Positions 1 to 10,011 of a DNA stretch of 64,000 nt are shown piece after piece. How positions within the stretch are numbered: the first letter of the stretch is position 1; each line of letters begins with the position of its first letter. Made by a program: the position numbers and the translations under genes. The stretch is from an uncultured cyanobacterium (GTDB taxonomy: Bacteria; Cyanobacteriota; Cyanobacteriia; Cyanobacteriales; Nostocaceae): NCBI GenBank assembly GCA_903848645.1, contig CAINGU010000041.1, positions 62,001 to 126,000 of the forward strand. Reading direction: 5' to 3'. Under the pieces are notes generated by a model. That model was not told the origin of the DNA and did not search any database. It saw only the letters and a program-made list of their open reading frames with translations.

Positions 1-42
1 AATACAAAAGTTGCGAATGCGATCTGCGGGAACGTCAGTCAT
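1..42 (-). CDS. lepA: LepA (elongation factor 4), N-terminal fragment
   Basis: The minus strand opens with ATG at 42 and reads MTDVPADRIRNFCI up to the window edge. This matches the start of LepA/EF4, the ribosome-associated GTPase, whose sequence normally continues into an IAHIDHGKST P-loop just outside the window. Only 14 codons are visible, too short for the ORF track. The identification rests on recall of the conserved N-terminus of cyanobacterial LepA, so it is likely but not proven. Confidence 0.7.
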   Translation of the reverse strand, partial: MTDVPADRIRNFCI

Positions 43-403
43 ATACTATCTTTGCTTAAAGCAAACCAAAGTGAAAGCTATTTACTTCATGTATTTTAAT
101 GCTTTCTGAGGTAATAAGGCAAAAGGGAAAAGGCAAGAGGGGAATGGGTAATGGGTAATGGGTAATCGGTAATGGGTAATGGGTAATGGGTAAGGGAGGA
201 ATCTTCTTTCTTCTTCAATAACTCCTGACTCGGTGACTCCTTTCTTCTGTATGGCAACTTAGGCTATTATTTAAAATCTATTTATAGCTCCTAGTGTTGA
301 TGACCTAGCAGCTTACAATTAAATAGACTGAACTATAAATATCATAACTGCCATAACTGCTTGACAACGGTTTCAATAAAACAATTTCAGAGTATTTAAA
401 ACT
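43..403. other. Intergenic region with heptamer repeat
   Basis: No gene is seen between the divergent lepA start and the small protein at 404. The region contains a run of GGGTAAT heptamers (about 141-193) followed by pyrimidine-rich sequence. It presumably carries the promoters of both flanking genes, but no clear -10/-35 pair stands out. Confidence 0.5.
141..193. repeat. GGGTAAT heptamer tandem repeat (STRR type)
   Basis: About seven units of GGGTAAT with one C variant (cggtaat) run in tandem. Short tandemly repeated heptamers of this kind are typical of heterocystous cyanobacteria. The same unit recurs at 2521-2560. Confidence 0.85.
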
Positions 404-640
404 ATGAATATGCAAGAACAACCTAATGGTGCAGATAACAAACGCGCTGATAAAACAGAAATCGCCCTTAATCTAGATTCGGAATTAATAGAACAAATTC
501 AACATCTTACCAATGACCCTAGTAAAGTGATTGAGGTGGCTATCCGTCAATGGTTGCGGGGTGATTCTAATAGAGATGATGAGTTAACTCGTACACCTAT
601 ACGGACACCTATTCCGCCCCGTGGTGAATGGAATGATTAG
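404..640 (+). CDS. Small ribbon-helix-helix-like protein
   Basis: This 78-aa protein has a central segment (about residues 19-52: ALNLDSELIEQI...VIEVAIRQWLR) with the beta-strand plus two-helix pattern of CopG/CcdA-type ribbon-helix-helix DNA binders. A polar, Pro/Arg-rich tail follows. Such proteins are usually antitoxins or small repressors, but no toxin gene follows: the next gene, 175 bp downstream, is a histidine kinase. Start codons at 404 and 410 are both possible. The family call comes from the pattern only. Confidence 0.55.
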   Translation: MNMQEQPNGADNKRADKTEIALNLDSELIEQIQHLTNDPSKVIEVAIRQWLRGDSNRDDELTRTPIRTPIPPRGEWND

Positions 641-814
641 AATTACTTGGCAAGTATCAAAGAATGATAAGAAATGTAAAAATTAATGCCTTAAATGCCA
701 GAAAAGTCAAAAATCCACAATTAAAAAATGTGAAAGATGTAAAAGTTTATGCAAAAATTTAAGTAGCTTTAGTATAAGCACGGTGGGAAGCCCTTTGTCT
801 ATCCAACTCGATTA

Positions 815-2521
815 ATGACTATTACTGCCAATACCCAATTGCCGAATTTAATTCCTCAAAATCTGGAATCTACTACCCACAGTACAAATGGTTCATCAAC
901 AACTCTGGAAGCGGAGTTGGTGTATACACAAGATGGATCTGGTCGCTATCTGACATTCTATTGGCAGCACAGCGAATACTTAGCGTGTGATACCCAGAGG
1001 ATAGTTGATGTACTCAATGAAAATGATAGCTTTGCGCCAGTAGATAAAGTTGTTTATCTAGAACATTTACACCGGATTTTGAGCAGTTCCGTGCCGGAAA
1101 GGGTGAAATGTTGGTTTAAATGCCCAAATATTGAATTATTAGAGTTGGAATTGACAATTACGCCGATTCTGCCGCGGGTTGGTCAGCCGACAACTACGGT
1201 TTTAGTAATAGGTAGGCTGTTACCATCAAAAATTAGCCCTCCCGAAGTGAATCAGGCACTAAAACTGCCGACAGCACTGGAGTTAGCTTTACGATTGCAG
1301 CAACACCAAAAGTTATTAAACAGAATCACCAGAAATATCCGCCGAACACTGGATTTAGATATTATTTGGCAACAAACAGTTGATAGTTTGGGAAAAACAC
1401 TCCAGCTAGAACGCTGTATTATCTGTCCTTATGAACCATCTAATACCAAAGTTCGGGTAATTGCTGAGTATCATCAGCCAGAGCAAATTTCTATACTTGG
1501 CTCAGAAATAGACATATCTTCTGAGCCAGCTTTTGCTGAGGCTTTGGCTACTTTAGAACCAGTAGTCATGGCAGTTCCATGTAATCACCAATCTCCACAG
1601 TATAAAGTTCTGGTTGTTGCTACTTGTTACAAAGATAAGGCTAATGGTTTAGCTGCTCTTACCTTTGTTAATCAGTGCTATCCATTGACACAAGCAGAAT
1701 TAGAATTAGCTAAGGAGGTAGCAGATCAGTTAGGAACAGCGATCGCTCATGCTACTTTATATAAAGAACTAGAAGAATCCCGCCAAAAAGCTGAAGAAGC
1801 TTCCCGGTTAAAAAGCGAATTTCTGGCTAATGTTTCCCACGAAATTCGCACTCCTCTAAATGGCATGATTGGCTTCTTAAAGCTAATTTTAGAAGGAATG
1901 ACAGATGATCCAGAAGAACAACATGAGTTTATTTCGGAAGCTCATCAATTGTCTTTACATCTGTTAAATATCCTTAATGACATTTTGGACATTGCCAAAA
2001 TTGAAGCTGGCAAAATGGAGTTAGACTGTTCCCCAGTCAACCTCAAGGAGTTATTTAATGATGTTGAAAGTTTTACCCGTCCCCAAGCGGAGATGAAAAA
2101 TCTGAGTTTTCAGATGGAAATGCCTGCAATCTCTGATGAAATCATTGTTCAAGGCAACTATAAAAGATTATTACAAGTCATGCTGAATTTGGTAGGTAAT
2201 GCTATCAAATTTACCCATGAAGGTGGTATTACTATTAGTGCCGATTTAATGCTGAAAAAACACCCAGGAATAGTCAAAGTTCGCGTTGTTGACACAGGTA
2301 TTGGTGTTTCCCTCGATAAACAAGATAAACTATTTCAATTATTCTCTCAAGTTGATGGTTCTCGGACTCGTCACTATGGTGGTACAGGTTTAGGACTAAC
2401 AATATCCCAAAAGCTGATAGAAGCAATGGGTGGTGAAGTACATTTCTATAGTCTCGGGGAAGAACTTGGTTCAACTGTGACTTTTACCGTGCCACTATAT
2501 CAACAACCATTGATGGTTTAG
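815..2521 (+). CDS. GAF-domain sensor histidine kinase
   Basis: This 568-aa protein appears soluble, with no obvious membrane segment. Residues about 30-140 may form a PAS-like input domain and about 170-320 a GAF domain. They are followed by a HisKA dimerisation domain with the phospho-acceptor motif SHEIRTPLNG (His near residue 341). The HATPase_c domain shows the N-box NLVGNAIKFTHEGG (near 458), VDTGIGV (near 492) and GGTGLGL (near 522). It should autophosphorylate and signal to an unlinked response regulator, since none is adjacent. The gene ends directly against a GGGTAAT repeat tract. Confidence 0.9.
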   Translation: MTITANTQLPNLIPQNLESTTHSTNGSSTTLEAELVYTQDGSGRYLTFYWQHSEYLACDTQRIVDVLNENDSFAPVDKVVYLEHLHRILSSSVPERVKCWFKCPNIELLELELTITPILPRVGQPTTTVLVIGRLLPSKISPPEVNQALKLPTALELALRLQQHQKLLNRITRNIRRTLDLDIIWQQTVDSLGKTLQLERCIICPYEPSNTKVRVIAEYHQPEQISILGSEIDISSEPAFAEALATLEPVVMAVPCNHQSPQYKVLVVATCYKDKANGLAALTFVNQCYPLTQAELELAKEVADQLGTAIAHATLYKELEESRQKAEEASRLKSEFLANVSHEIRTPLNGMIGFLKLILEGMTDDPEEQHEFISEAHQLSLHLLNILNDILDIAKIEAGKMELDCSPVNLKELFNDVESFTRPQAEMKNLSFQMEMPAISDEIIVQGNYKRLLQVMLNLVGNAIKFTHEGGITISADLMLKKHPGIVKVRVVDTGIGVSLDKQDKLFQLFSQVDGSRTRHYGGTGLGLTISQKLIEAMGGEVHFYSLGEELGSTVTFTVPLYQQPLMV

Positions 2522-2560
2522 GGAATGGGTAATGGGTAATGGGTAATGGGTAATAGGGAA
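2521..2560. repeat. GGGTAAT heptamer tandem repeat
   Basis: Tandem GGGTAAT units begin at the stop codon of the histidine kinase gene and fill the space to the convergent small gene at 2561. It is the same unit as at 141-193. Confidence 0.85.
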
Positions 2561-2809
2561 TTAATGGTTTTCGATAGAATTGATTTCTTGTAAAGTTTGC
2601 CAGCCGGCGTACCATTGAGAGTTATCTTGCAATAATTTAGCATTCAACCAAAAGCGCACTTGAGGATCGCAAGCTGCTACCATTTCCGCATATACCCATT
2701 TACCCTGATTTTTGCGGTTAACAACCTGAAAATGTCGCCAACCATCAACTTTCTGCTGTGCAGTCCATTTAGAACCCAGTAAGTAAGGAAATTTTTGTTT
2801 TTTAGTCAT
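2561..2809 (-). CDS. TIGR02450-like Trp-rich small protein
   Basis: This 82-aa protein is rich in Trp, Lys and Gln. It begins with a lysine-rich segment and GSKWTAQQKVDGWRHFQVV, which resembles the small tryptophan-rich TIGR02450 family of cyanobacteria and proteobacteria. The function of that family is not established. It is convergent with the histidine kinase gene and separated from it only by the heptamer repeat. The family call is from recall of the W-rich pattern. Confidence 0.7.
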   Translation of the reverse strand: MTKKQKFPYLLGSKWTAQQKVDGWRHFQVVNRKNQGKWVYAEMVAACDPQVRFWLNAKLLQDNSQWYAGWQTLQEINSIENH

Positions 2810-3441
2810 TTGTCAGTTGTCAGTTGTCAGTAGTTAGGAAATTTTTCTTCATACCAATTACCAATTACCAATCACTTGTTAAGTTTTATATCAGATATTT
2901 TCTAATTTAATAAATATTTACTAATCCAGAAGTGATACTGACGGTGAGGGGGGTGAAGATTGCAAAAATCTCTTGATTGCTAATTTTACTATTCAATTAA
3001 AATTTCTAATTAATCTGATCCCAAGATATTGCCTTTATTGACAACGTAGTGCTGACAATGCTTTTCTGGTTGCACATACCGTAAATACCTGCAATATCGT
3101 CAATGGCGACAAGAATCAGCAGATAGTATGGAATCCATAGATTTTTATCTATTATAATTTTTTGTTTTTTGAAACTATTTTTATATAAATATTAAGTAAA
3201 AATACTAAAAATCATATTTTTAGGCTTTTTTAGGCTAATTAAGGAATTAATAAGCTAATAAAACTGCATTTTCACAATTAAACGGTGTATATCAGCATTT
3301 TTCATATTTTCACCCCCTTTCCTTTCTAGGGGATTTGCACAATAATGGCACTCACATACCTCACACATCCCCGAATCAACCTAGATACAGGCAAATGTTT
3401 GAGCTAAGAGTTTGTAAAGAAACTATCAGAGAGGGACAACC
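2810..3441. other. Long leader/intergenic region upstream of chlL
   Basis: About 630 bp contain no credible gene. The start holds GTCAGTT and CCAATTA short repeats. The remainder is AT-rich and presumably contains the promoter and a long 5' leader of the chlL operon. No riboswitch or clear operator could be recognised by eye. Confidence 0.5.
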
Positions 3442-4308
3442 ATGAAACTAGCAGTTTACGGAAAAGGTGGAATCGGCAAATCTACAACCAGTTGTAATAT
3501 CTCTGTGGCTCTAGCTAAACGGGGTAAGAAGGTGCTACAAATTGGCTGTGATCCCAAACATGACAGCACCTTTACTCTCACCGGGTTTTTGATTCCCACC
3601 ATTATTGATACCTTGCAGGAAAAAGATTATCACTACGAAGATGTTTGGCCAGAGGATGTAATTTACAAAGGTTATGGCGGTGTTGATTGTGTTGAAGCAG
3701 GTGGACCTCCAGCCGGTGCTGGTTGTGGTGGTTATGTAGTTGGGGAAACAGTCAAATTATTAAAAGAACTTAATGCTTTTGATGAGTACGATGTAATTTT
3801 ATTTGATGTTCTTGGTGACGTTGTTTGTGGTGGCTTTGCAGCACCGTTAAATTATGCAGATTATTGTCTAATTGTTACAGATAATGGCTTTGATGCCCTA
3901 TTTGCTGCTAACCGGATTGCTGCTTCCGTTCGGGAAAAAGCTCGGACTCACCCCTTACGTCTAGCGGGTTTAATCGGTAATCGTACCTCCAAGCGGGACT
4001 TAATTAATAAATATATAGAAGCCGTACCCATGCCTGTTTTAGAGGTATTACCTTTGATTGAAGATATCCGCGTTTCCCGCGTCAAAGGCAAAACTTTATT
4101 TGAAATGGCAGAGTCAGATCCTTCTCTGAGCTACGTTTGCGACTATTACCTGAATATTGCTGATCAAATTCTCGCCCAACCGGAAGGTGTTGTTCCCAAC
4201 GATACTCCTGATCGTGAACTTTTTTCTCTATTGTCAGATTTTTATCTCAATCCAGTAAAAGTTAAAGCCACAAATGCTGAAGAGGAATTAGACTTGATGA
4301 TTGTATAA
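3442..4308 (+). CDS. chlL: Light-independent protochlorophyllide reductase, iron protein ChlL
   Basis: ChlL is the NifH-like, ATP-dependent electron donor of dark-operative protochlorophyllide reductase. As a homodimer it passes electrons to the ChlN-ChlB catalytic component, allowing chlorophyll synthesis without light. The 288-aa sequence has the P-loop GKGGIGKST at residues 8-16. The two cysteines that ligate the intersubunit 4Fe-4S cluster lie in AGCGGYVVG (near 95) and VCGGFAAP (near 130). A strong AGAGAGGGAC sequence precedes the ATG. It heads the chlL-DUF5331-chlN cluster; chlB is not in the window. Confidence 0.98.
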   Translation: MKLAVYGKGGIGKSTTSCNISVALAKRGKKVLQIGCDPKHDSTFTLTGFLIPTIIDTLQEKDYHYEDVWPEDVIYKGYGGVDCVEAGGPPAGAGCGGYVVGETVKLLKELNAFDEYDVILFDVLGDVVCGGFAAPLNYADYCLIVTDNGFDALFAANRIAASVREKARTHPLRLAGLIGNRTSKRDLINKYIEAVPMPVLEVLPLIEDIRVSRVKGKTLFEMAESDPSLSYVCDYYLNIADQILAQPEGVVPNDTPDRELFSLLSDFYLNPVKVKATNAEEELDLMIV

Positions 4309-4334
4309 AACATTTTACCTCTCAGGATGGACTT

Positions 4335-5210
4335 ATGGCTTTTTTTGATAGCTTTACCGATTCACTCAAACAAAAGTGGTTGCAATTCTTTCAAGCTAAT
4401 CGTGATTGGATTACGCTCCAGATGACTGTTGAATCTGTTTATACCCCTGATGGCGGCAAGCGTCCGTCTTCTTACCTCATCCTGGGAGTCATCAATGCTC
4501 TAGAACCGAAATTAGCCCAGCTAATGTTTCCCTTTGCCAAACTCAATCCAGACGCAGATACCTTGATTGAAGTTCTGGATTTACATTTTGACCCAGATAT
4601 TGCCCTTGGTAATCGTCTTAGTCCCATGGCAGAACCAGAGATGTACTCGCGTCAGCAGTTGGTGGAGACGGCAGATATCTCTGAACCTGAAGCGGAATCT
4701 TTGCCAGTGATTAATACTGGTATCAGTGGTTGGGAAAAAGAGACACAAGAAACTTGGGCAGTAGATAGCGATGATGATGCCTTTGGTGATATTTCCGGAT
4801 CTGATGAAGATATTGCCAAGGAGTCAGCAGCATTATCCAGTTTAGAAACAATGGATGATTTCGGTGATGTCTCCTTTGATCCCATTTCTTTAACTAGTGA
4901 AAGCGATAATCAGGGATTTAATGCTCTCGCTTTAGAGGATGAAAATGCTTTTGGGGAAATATCTGAAAATGCCTTTGAGGAAATGGATGAAAATGCTTTT
5001 AGTGGGCTGAATTTATCTGAAGATAATTCCTTTGATGAACTGAATCTATCTGAAGATAATTCATTTGGTGAAGTGAATACATCAGAAGAAAATGGGTTTG
5101 ATGATGTCGTCTCAGACATCTGGGGTAATGAAAATAATGATTTGTTGGAAGAACTACCATCTGAGGTTTTTAATGAATCTGAAATGGCTCGTCTCTTCCC
5201 TAACAGTTAA
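4335..5210 (+). CDS. DUF5331-type protein encoded between chlL and chlN
   Basis: This 291-aa protein lies 26 bp after chlL and before chlN, so it is probably cotranscribed with them. Residues 1-100 form a conserved globular part (SFTDSLKQKWLQFF..., VYTPDGGKRPSSYLILG). The rest is very acidic, with degenerate repeats of the form ENAFGEIS / EDNSFDELN around 195-265. I recognise the arrangement as the DUF5331 gene found between chlL and chlN in many cyanobacteria. Its biochemical role is unknown. The acidic tail suggests a flexible binding or solubility segment. Confidence 0.8.
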   Translation: MAFFDSFTDSLKQKWLQFFQANRDWITLQMTVESVYTPDGGKRPSSYLILGVINALEPKLAQLMFPFAKLNPDADTLIEVLDLHFDPDIALGNRLSPMAEPEMYSRQQLVETADISEPEAESLPVINTGISGWEKETQETWAVDSDDDAFGDISGSDEDIAKESAALSSLETMDDFGDVSFDPISLTSESDNQGFNALALEDENAFGEISENAFEEMDENAFSGLNLSEDNSFDELNLSEDNSFGEVNTSEENGFDDVVSDIWGNENNDLLEELPSEVFNESEMARLFPNS

Positions 5211-5227
5211 TTGTTGAAGTCAGATGA

Positions 5228-6727
<1,500 letters not shown>

Positions 6728-6742
6728 GTTTTTGGTAATTTT

Positions 6743-6774
6743 AAGGACGGGCTTTCGGGTTCGTCCTTTTTTTA
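6743..6774 (+). terminator. Rho-independent terminator after chlN
   Basis: The stem AAGGACG...CGTCCTT (6743-6749 with 6762-6768) has a 12-nt loop and runs straight into a T tract. It lies 15 bp after the chlN stop codon. Confidence 0.85.
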
Positions 6775-6878
6775 TGAAATAACGAACCGCAGAGGCGCAG
6801 AGGACACAGAGGAAGAGAAGAAGGAAGAGAATATGCTAAAATATGATGATTACAAAAAATATATTATCAGGTGATGGA

Positions 6879-7139
6879 ATGCCGGAAGTTTGCCGTTTTT
6901 TAGGAGTTATTATTACCATGTATTATAATGATCATCCTCCACCACATTTTCACGTCCGTTATAATCAACAAAAGGCAATTATTGAGATAGAAACATTATC
7001 AATTTTAGAAGGTAAACTGAGTCCTAGAGTTTTAGGTTTAGTAATTGAATGGGCAGCAATGCACAAATCAGAACTTCTCAAAAACTGGAACTTGGCTAGA
7101 CAAAATAATTCTTTAGAGAAAATCGAACCATTAGAGTAA
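6879..7139 (+). CDS. DUF4160 family small protein
   Basis: The sequence MPEVCRFLGVIITMYYNDHPPPHFHVRY is the diagnostic N-terminus of DUF4160, a small family with conserved histidines (HPPPHFHV). The track start is 6843, but homologues begin at MPE; the ATG at 6879 has AGGTGA upstream and gives 86 aa. Three bases separate it from a DUF2442 gene. The DUF4160-DUF2442 pair is common in bacterial accessory DNA and has been suspected of being toxin-antitoxin-like; that role is inference. Confidence 0.85.
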   Translation: MPEVCRFLGVIITMYYNDHPPPHFHVRYNQQKAIIEIETLSILEGKLSPRVLGLVIEWAAMHKSELLKNWNLARQNNSLEKIEPLE

Positions 7140-7142
7140 TTT

Positions 7143-7427
7143 ATGCTGCAAGATATTATAGAAGTCATTCCTCAAGATAACTATCAACTCTATCTGAAAT
7201 TTGAAGATGGGAAAGAAGGTATTGTTGATGTTAGTAAGTTAATTGAATTTACTGGAGTTTTTCAACCTTTACAAGATTTAGCATTTTTTAAAACTGTGAA
7301 AGTTAACCCTGAATGGGGAACAATTTATTGGGATAATGGAGCAGATTTAGATCCTGATGTTCTTTATTCTGTAATTACTGGTGAATCTATTTCTACCTAT
7401 CATGGGAATACAGTTTTAACCAGGTAA
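7143..7427 (+). CDS. DUF2442 family small protein
   Basis: This 94-aa protein reads KFEDGKEGIVDVSKLIEFTGVFQPL and later WDNGADLDPDVLYSVITG, the typical pattern of DUF2442. The gene starts 3 bp after the DUF4160 gene, so the two are translationally linked. Its last 12 bp overlap the 3' end of the convergent 424-aa gene. DUF2442 proteins have a small alpha/beta fold and often accompany DUF4160. Function is unproven. Confidence 0.85.
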   Translation: MLQDIIEVIPQDNYQLYLKFEDGKEGIVDVSKLIEFTGVFQPLQDLAFFKTVKVNPEWGTIYWDNGADLDPDVLYSVITGESISTYHGNTVLTR

Positions 7428-8690
7428 TTCTAAAGGTTGAGAAGGAATAATAAACATTAATTCTGCACCTTCTGGTTTTTGTTCTGTAGATGGTTTTAAT
7501 TGCAACCATTCATGAAAACTAATTCCTAATTGAGATATTGCTTGTATTTCTGTTTGGTACGATTCAAATCTGTTGTTGGTTTCAATCATTGATTCCATTA
7601 CTTGAAATACTTGGGGAAGTCGTTGGAAAGCTTCTTTTTCAAATCTACCTGTTAATGGTGTGGGATTTCCTCCAAATAAACCCCAGCTTATCTCATTACG
7701 ATCTACAATAGATGATGGTAAGGAAGACAACCATTCATTATTGTTTTGTGCTAACTTAAATATATTCTCACGCAGTAGATCAAATACAGCATTTTCATCT
7801 AATGTAGGGTTAATCCATCGGTAAATTTTAGTTAATCTAGACAAATCAATTTGTCCTTTAAATTGAGGGTGTAAATATGCTGCTGGATTAGAAGTAAGCA
7901 TTATCTCAATGTACTTATTAACCACTAACCTGATAACTTTTGTTCCTTCTTGAAAACGACGAATTGCTGTTTCGTGTTCTTCTAGTTCTAAATAACAACG
8001 AGCTTCGGCAATATAAGCTAAAGATAATGTGAGTATATATTTATCAATTATTTGGCTTTTTTGGGAAAGTTCGTTAACGGTATAGTCCTTGTAAATATGT
8101 TCTGCTTCTAAGAAGCGATTGATAGCTTGTAATGCACTATTTCTGCGGTTTTCAATTTTAGTCATTGTAAAAGCATTAATTGCTAATTCAATTCCAGCAC
8201 GGAAGTTAGCATAAAAACTCAAGTCAATTTTACGATTTATTTTATTTAATAATTCCTGGGATTGCTTTAGTTGGTTTTCTATATCATTAAGACGCTGAGA
8301 TATAACAGCAAAACCCATCACTGAAACACCAAGATTGAGAATACTAGCAGCAGTAGATATTTGTAAAATACCTTGAGTAAATTGTAAACTTTGCCCAATT
8401 GATGATATTTGGTTTTCAATCCCATCTAAACGCTGATTCACATCAGAAAAGCCTTTAGCTGAAATTGCAACATTTGCACCTGAAGCAATTAAGTTAAGTA
8501 CACCAGTAACAGGATTAGCTGCAAATGATATCACGGAAGGAGCAACTGAATTAGTATCTCGCAACCAAGTTACAATTTTCTTACTGGTTACTTCTCTAAT
8601 TACACCTCCAACCCGTTCAAATGTTCCATCTTTTAACCCTTTAGCAACCCAATCTGCTAATAGAAAGGTAACTTGAATTGGTAAACTCAT
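7416..8690 (-). CDS. Unknown 424-aa protein with coiled coils around a hydrophobic hairpin
   Basis: I do not recognise an established family. Residues about 1-60 are mixed. From about 60 to 150, hydrophobic stretches (NPVTGVLNLIASGANVAISA; LNLGVSVMGFAVI) alternate with two copies of a heptad-like motif (QRLDGIENQISSIG and QRLNDIENQLKQS). A helical region of about 250 residues follows. This resembles helical proteins that could insert into membranes, but that is inference. It is convergent with the DUF4160/DUF2442 pair, sharing 12 bp at the 3' ends, in an accessory patch of the chromosome. Confidence 0.6.
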   Translation of the reverse strand: MSLPIQVTFLLADWVAKGLKDGTFERVGGVIREVTSKKIVTWLRDTNSVAPSVISFAANPVTGVLNLIASGANVAISAKGFSDVNQRLDGIENQISSIGQSLQFTQGILQISTAASILNLGVSVMGFAVISQRLNDIENQLKQSQELLNKINRKIDLSFYANFRAGIELAINAFTMTKIENRRNSALQAINRFLEAEHIYKDYTVNELSQKSQIIDKYILTLSLAYIAEARCYLELEEHETAIRRFQEGTKVIRLVVNKYIEIMLTSNPAAYLHPQFKGQIDLSRLTKIYRWINPTLDENAVFDLLRENIFKLAQNNNEWLSSLPSSIVDRNEISWGLFGGNPTPLTGRFEKEAFQRLPQVFQVMESMIETNNRFESYQTEIQAISQLGISFHEWLQLKPSTEQKPEGAELMFIIPSQPLELPG

Positions 8691-8888
8691 AATTTTTTCC
8701 TGGTTTTAACAATTTCAGCAGCGTTATGTATAACAATAAAATTGTATATTATCTTATATTGCAACACATAACCATGCTTAGTTAATTATCCTTATAGTGT
8801 TGTATCTTGACAACATAGTGAAATATTTTTTAACGTTTGCGTGATGTGTTGGAGAAATACAGCAAAGGATATAAAAAGAGCGTTACCT

Positions 8889-9020
8889 ATGGCGAGCGAA
8901 GCGATCGCAATTGGCTATAGAATAAATATTAATGGTACTCGAATTCCTCTGCATTATGGTGAAATAAAAGTCACTGGAGATAAATATCATGTCATTCCCC
9001 GCACCCGACCTAGCCAATAA
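8889..9020 (+). CDS. Possible 43-aa ORF starting in a HIP1-containing repeat
   Basis: An ATG inside TATGGCGAGCGAAGCGATCGC opens a 43-codon frame (MASEAIAIGYRININGTRIP...) that overlaps the start of the next gene. The first residues come from a repeat-like sequence common in cyanobacteria, and no ribosome binding site is evident. It may be a decayed gene end or chance. Confidence 0.2.
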   Translation: MASEAIAIGYRININGTRIPLHYGEIKVTGDKYHVIPRTRPSQ

Positions 9021-9237
9021 CTGGCAGTTTACAGAAATATGGGTTGACCCCACCTGTATACCACCTTACATTTTGATGTTGCTTGGTGATAATAAAAATA
9101 ATTTTTGCATTTTAGATCCTACAGAAAATTACAAAATTATTTTTGCTTGTTCCAGTTATGAAGAAGCTAAACTTTGGTTACTTGAGGATGAATATGAGCG
9201 TGTGGAAGGTCGAGTTTTAGCGGAACAGGTTGCTTAA
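8989..9237 (+). CDS. Small hypothetical protein upstream of a DUF29 gene
   Basis: This 82-aa protein contains WVDPTCIPPYILMLLGDN and SYEEAKLWLLEDEYERVEGRV. It looks like a small folded protein made of beta strands and one helix. I do not recognise its family. It is followed 20 bp later by a DUF29 gene and is probably cotranscribed with it. Apart from context, nothing visible indicates function. Confidence 0.6.
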   Translation: MSFPAPDLANNWQFTEIWVDPTCIPPYILMLLGDNKNNFCILDPTENYKIIFACSSYEEAKLWLLEDEYERVEGRVLAEQVA

Positions 9238-9257
9238 TTTATTTGGCAGGATGCTAT

Positions 9258-9734
9258 ATGAACCATCAACTCTATGAACAAGATTTTAATCTGTGGCGAG
9301 AAACTCTCATTACCCAAATCAAAGAAAAACATTTTAATGATATTGATTGGGAACATTTACTATTAGAACTGGATGATATGGGTAAATCGGAAAAACGGTC
9401 TTTCTTGAGTAATTTAACAATTTTAATTGCTCACTTACTCAAGTTAACTGTTCAAGCTGATGCTCCTGAAATGATGAAAGGAAGTTGGTACAGTTCTATT
9501 ACTGAACATCGTTTTAGAATTAAAAAAGATTTACAAGAAAATCCTTCTTTTAAGAATTATCTTCATGAGGTAATTTTTATAGCTTATGCTGATGCTAGAA
9601 AACTGGCAATTAAAGAAAGCAAAAATGCTAAGTTGGGAGTGAGAAAACCAGATGAAGCAGAATATCCTCTTGATTTTTATTTTACTTTAGATCAGTTATT
9701 AGATGAAGATTTTTATGGAGATATAGTTGAATAG
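9258..9734 (+). CDS. DUF29 family protein
   Basis: The pattern LYEQDFNLWRETLITQIKEKHFNDIDWEHLLLELDDMGKSEKR is the classic start of DUF29, a helical family greatly expanded in cyanobacteria with no assigned function. Members are often found near toxin-antitoxin-type genes. The track start at 9243 adds MAGCY. The ATG at 9258 follows GGCAGGA and matches homologues, giving 158 aa. Confidence 0.88.
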   Translation: MNHQLYEQDFNLWRETLITQIKEKHFNDIDWEHLLLELDDMGKSEKRSFLSNLTILIAHLLKLTVQADAPEMMKGSWYSSITEHRFRIKKDLQENPSFKNYLHEVIFIAYADARKLAIKESKNAKLGVRKPDEAEYPLDFYFTLDQLLDEDFYGDIVE

Positions 9735-9766
9735 TTGGTTGGTTTGAGTTTGATTAGTCATCAAAC

Positions 9767-9883
9767 CCGCCTGGGAATGAATTCCCAGTCTAATAGCTAA
9801 AGTCCGTTAAAACGGACTGGAATATTCTCTTAGTCGTCTTCAGACGACTTTTGTTATTAGCCTTAGAATTCATTCTGAGGCGG
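9767..9883. repeat. MITE-like palindromic repeat, copy 1
   Basis: The element is bounded by an inverted repeat: CCGCCTGGGAATGAATTC at the left matches the reverse complement of GAATTCATTCTGAGGCGG at the right. Inside are two further hairpins, AGTCCGTT/AACGGACT and AGTCGTCT/AGACGACT. Related copies lie at 20393-20495 and, inverted, at 21520-21620. There is no coding capacity. Confidence 0.8.
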
Positions 9884-10011
9884 TTGTGAGGAATAATGTA
9901 AAATGTGATGTAAATTTATTCCTATATAGCGACAAAATGAATATAAAAAAAATTCCAGTTAACCCAGAATCTTTTCAACAAATCAAAAATTTATTACCCA
10001 CTTGACTGCTA

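Noticed and set aside
141-193. Tandem repeats resembling a CRISPR array
   Set aside because: Units are 7 bp without spacers; they are heptamer STRRs. No cas genes or 25-40 bp spaced repeats were seen anywhere in the window.
9937-10005. 22-codon ORF (MNIKKIPVNPESFQQ...)
   Set aside because: It is short, has no ribosome site and no conserved pattern; it may be the remnant of a lost gene start.
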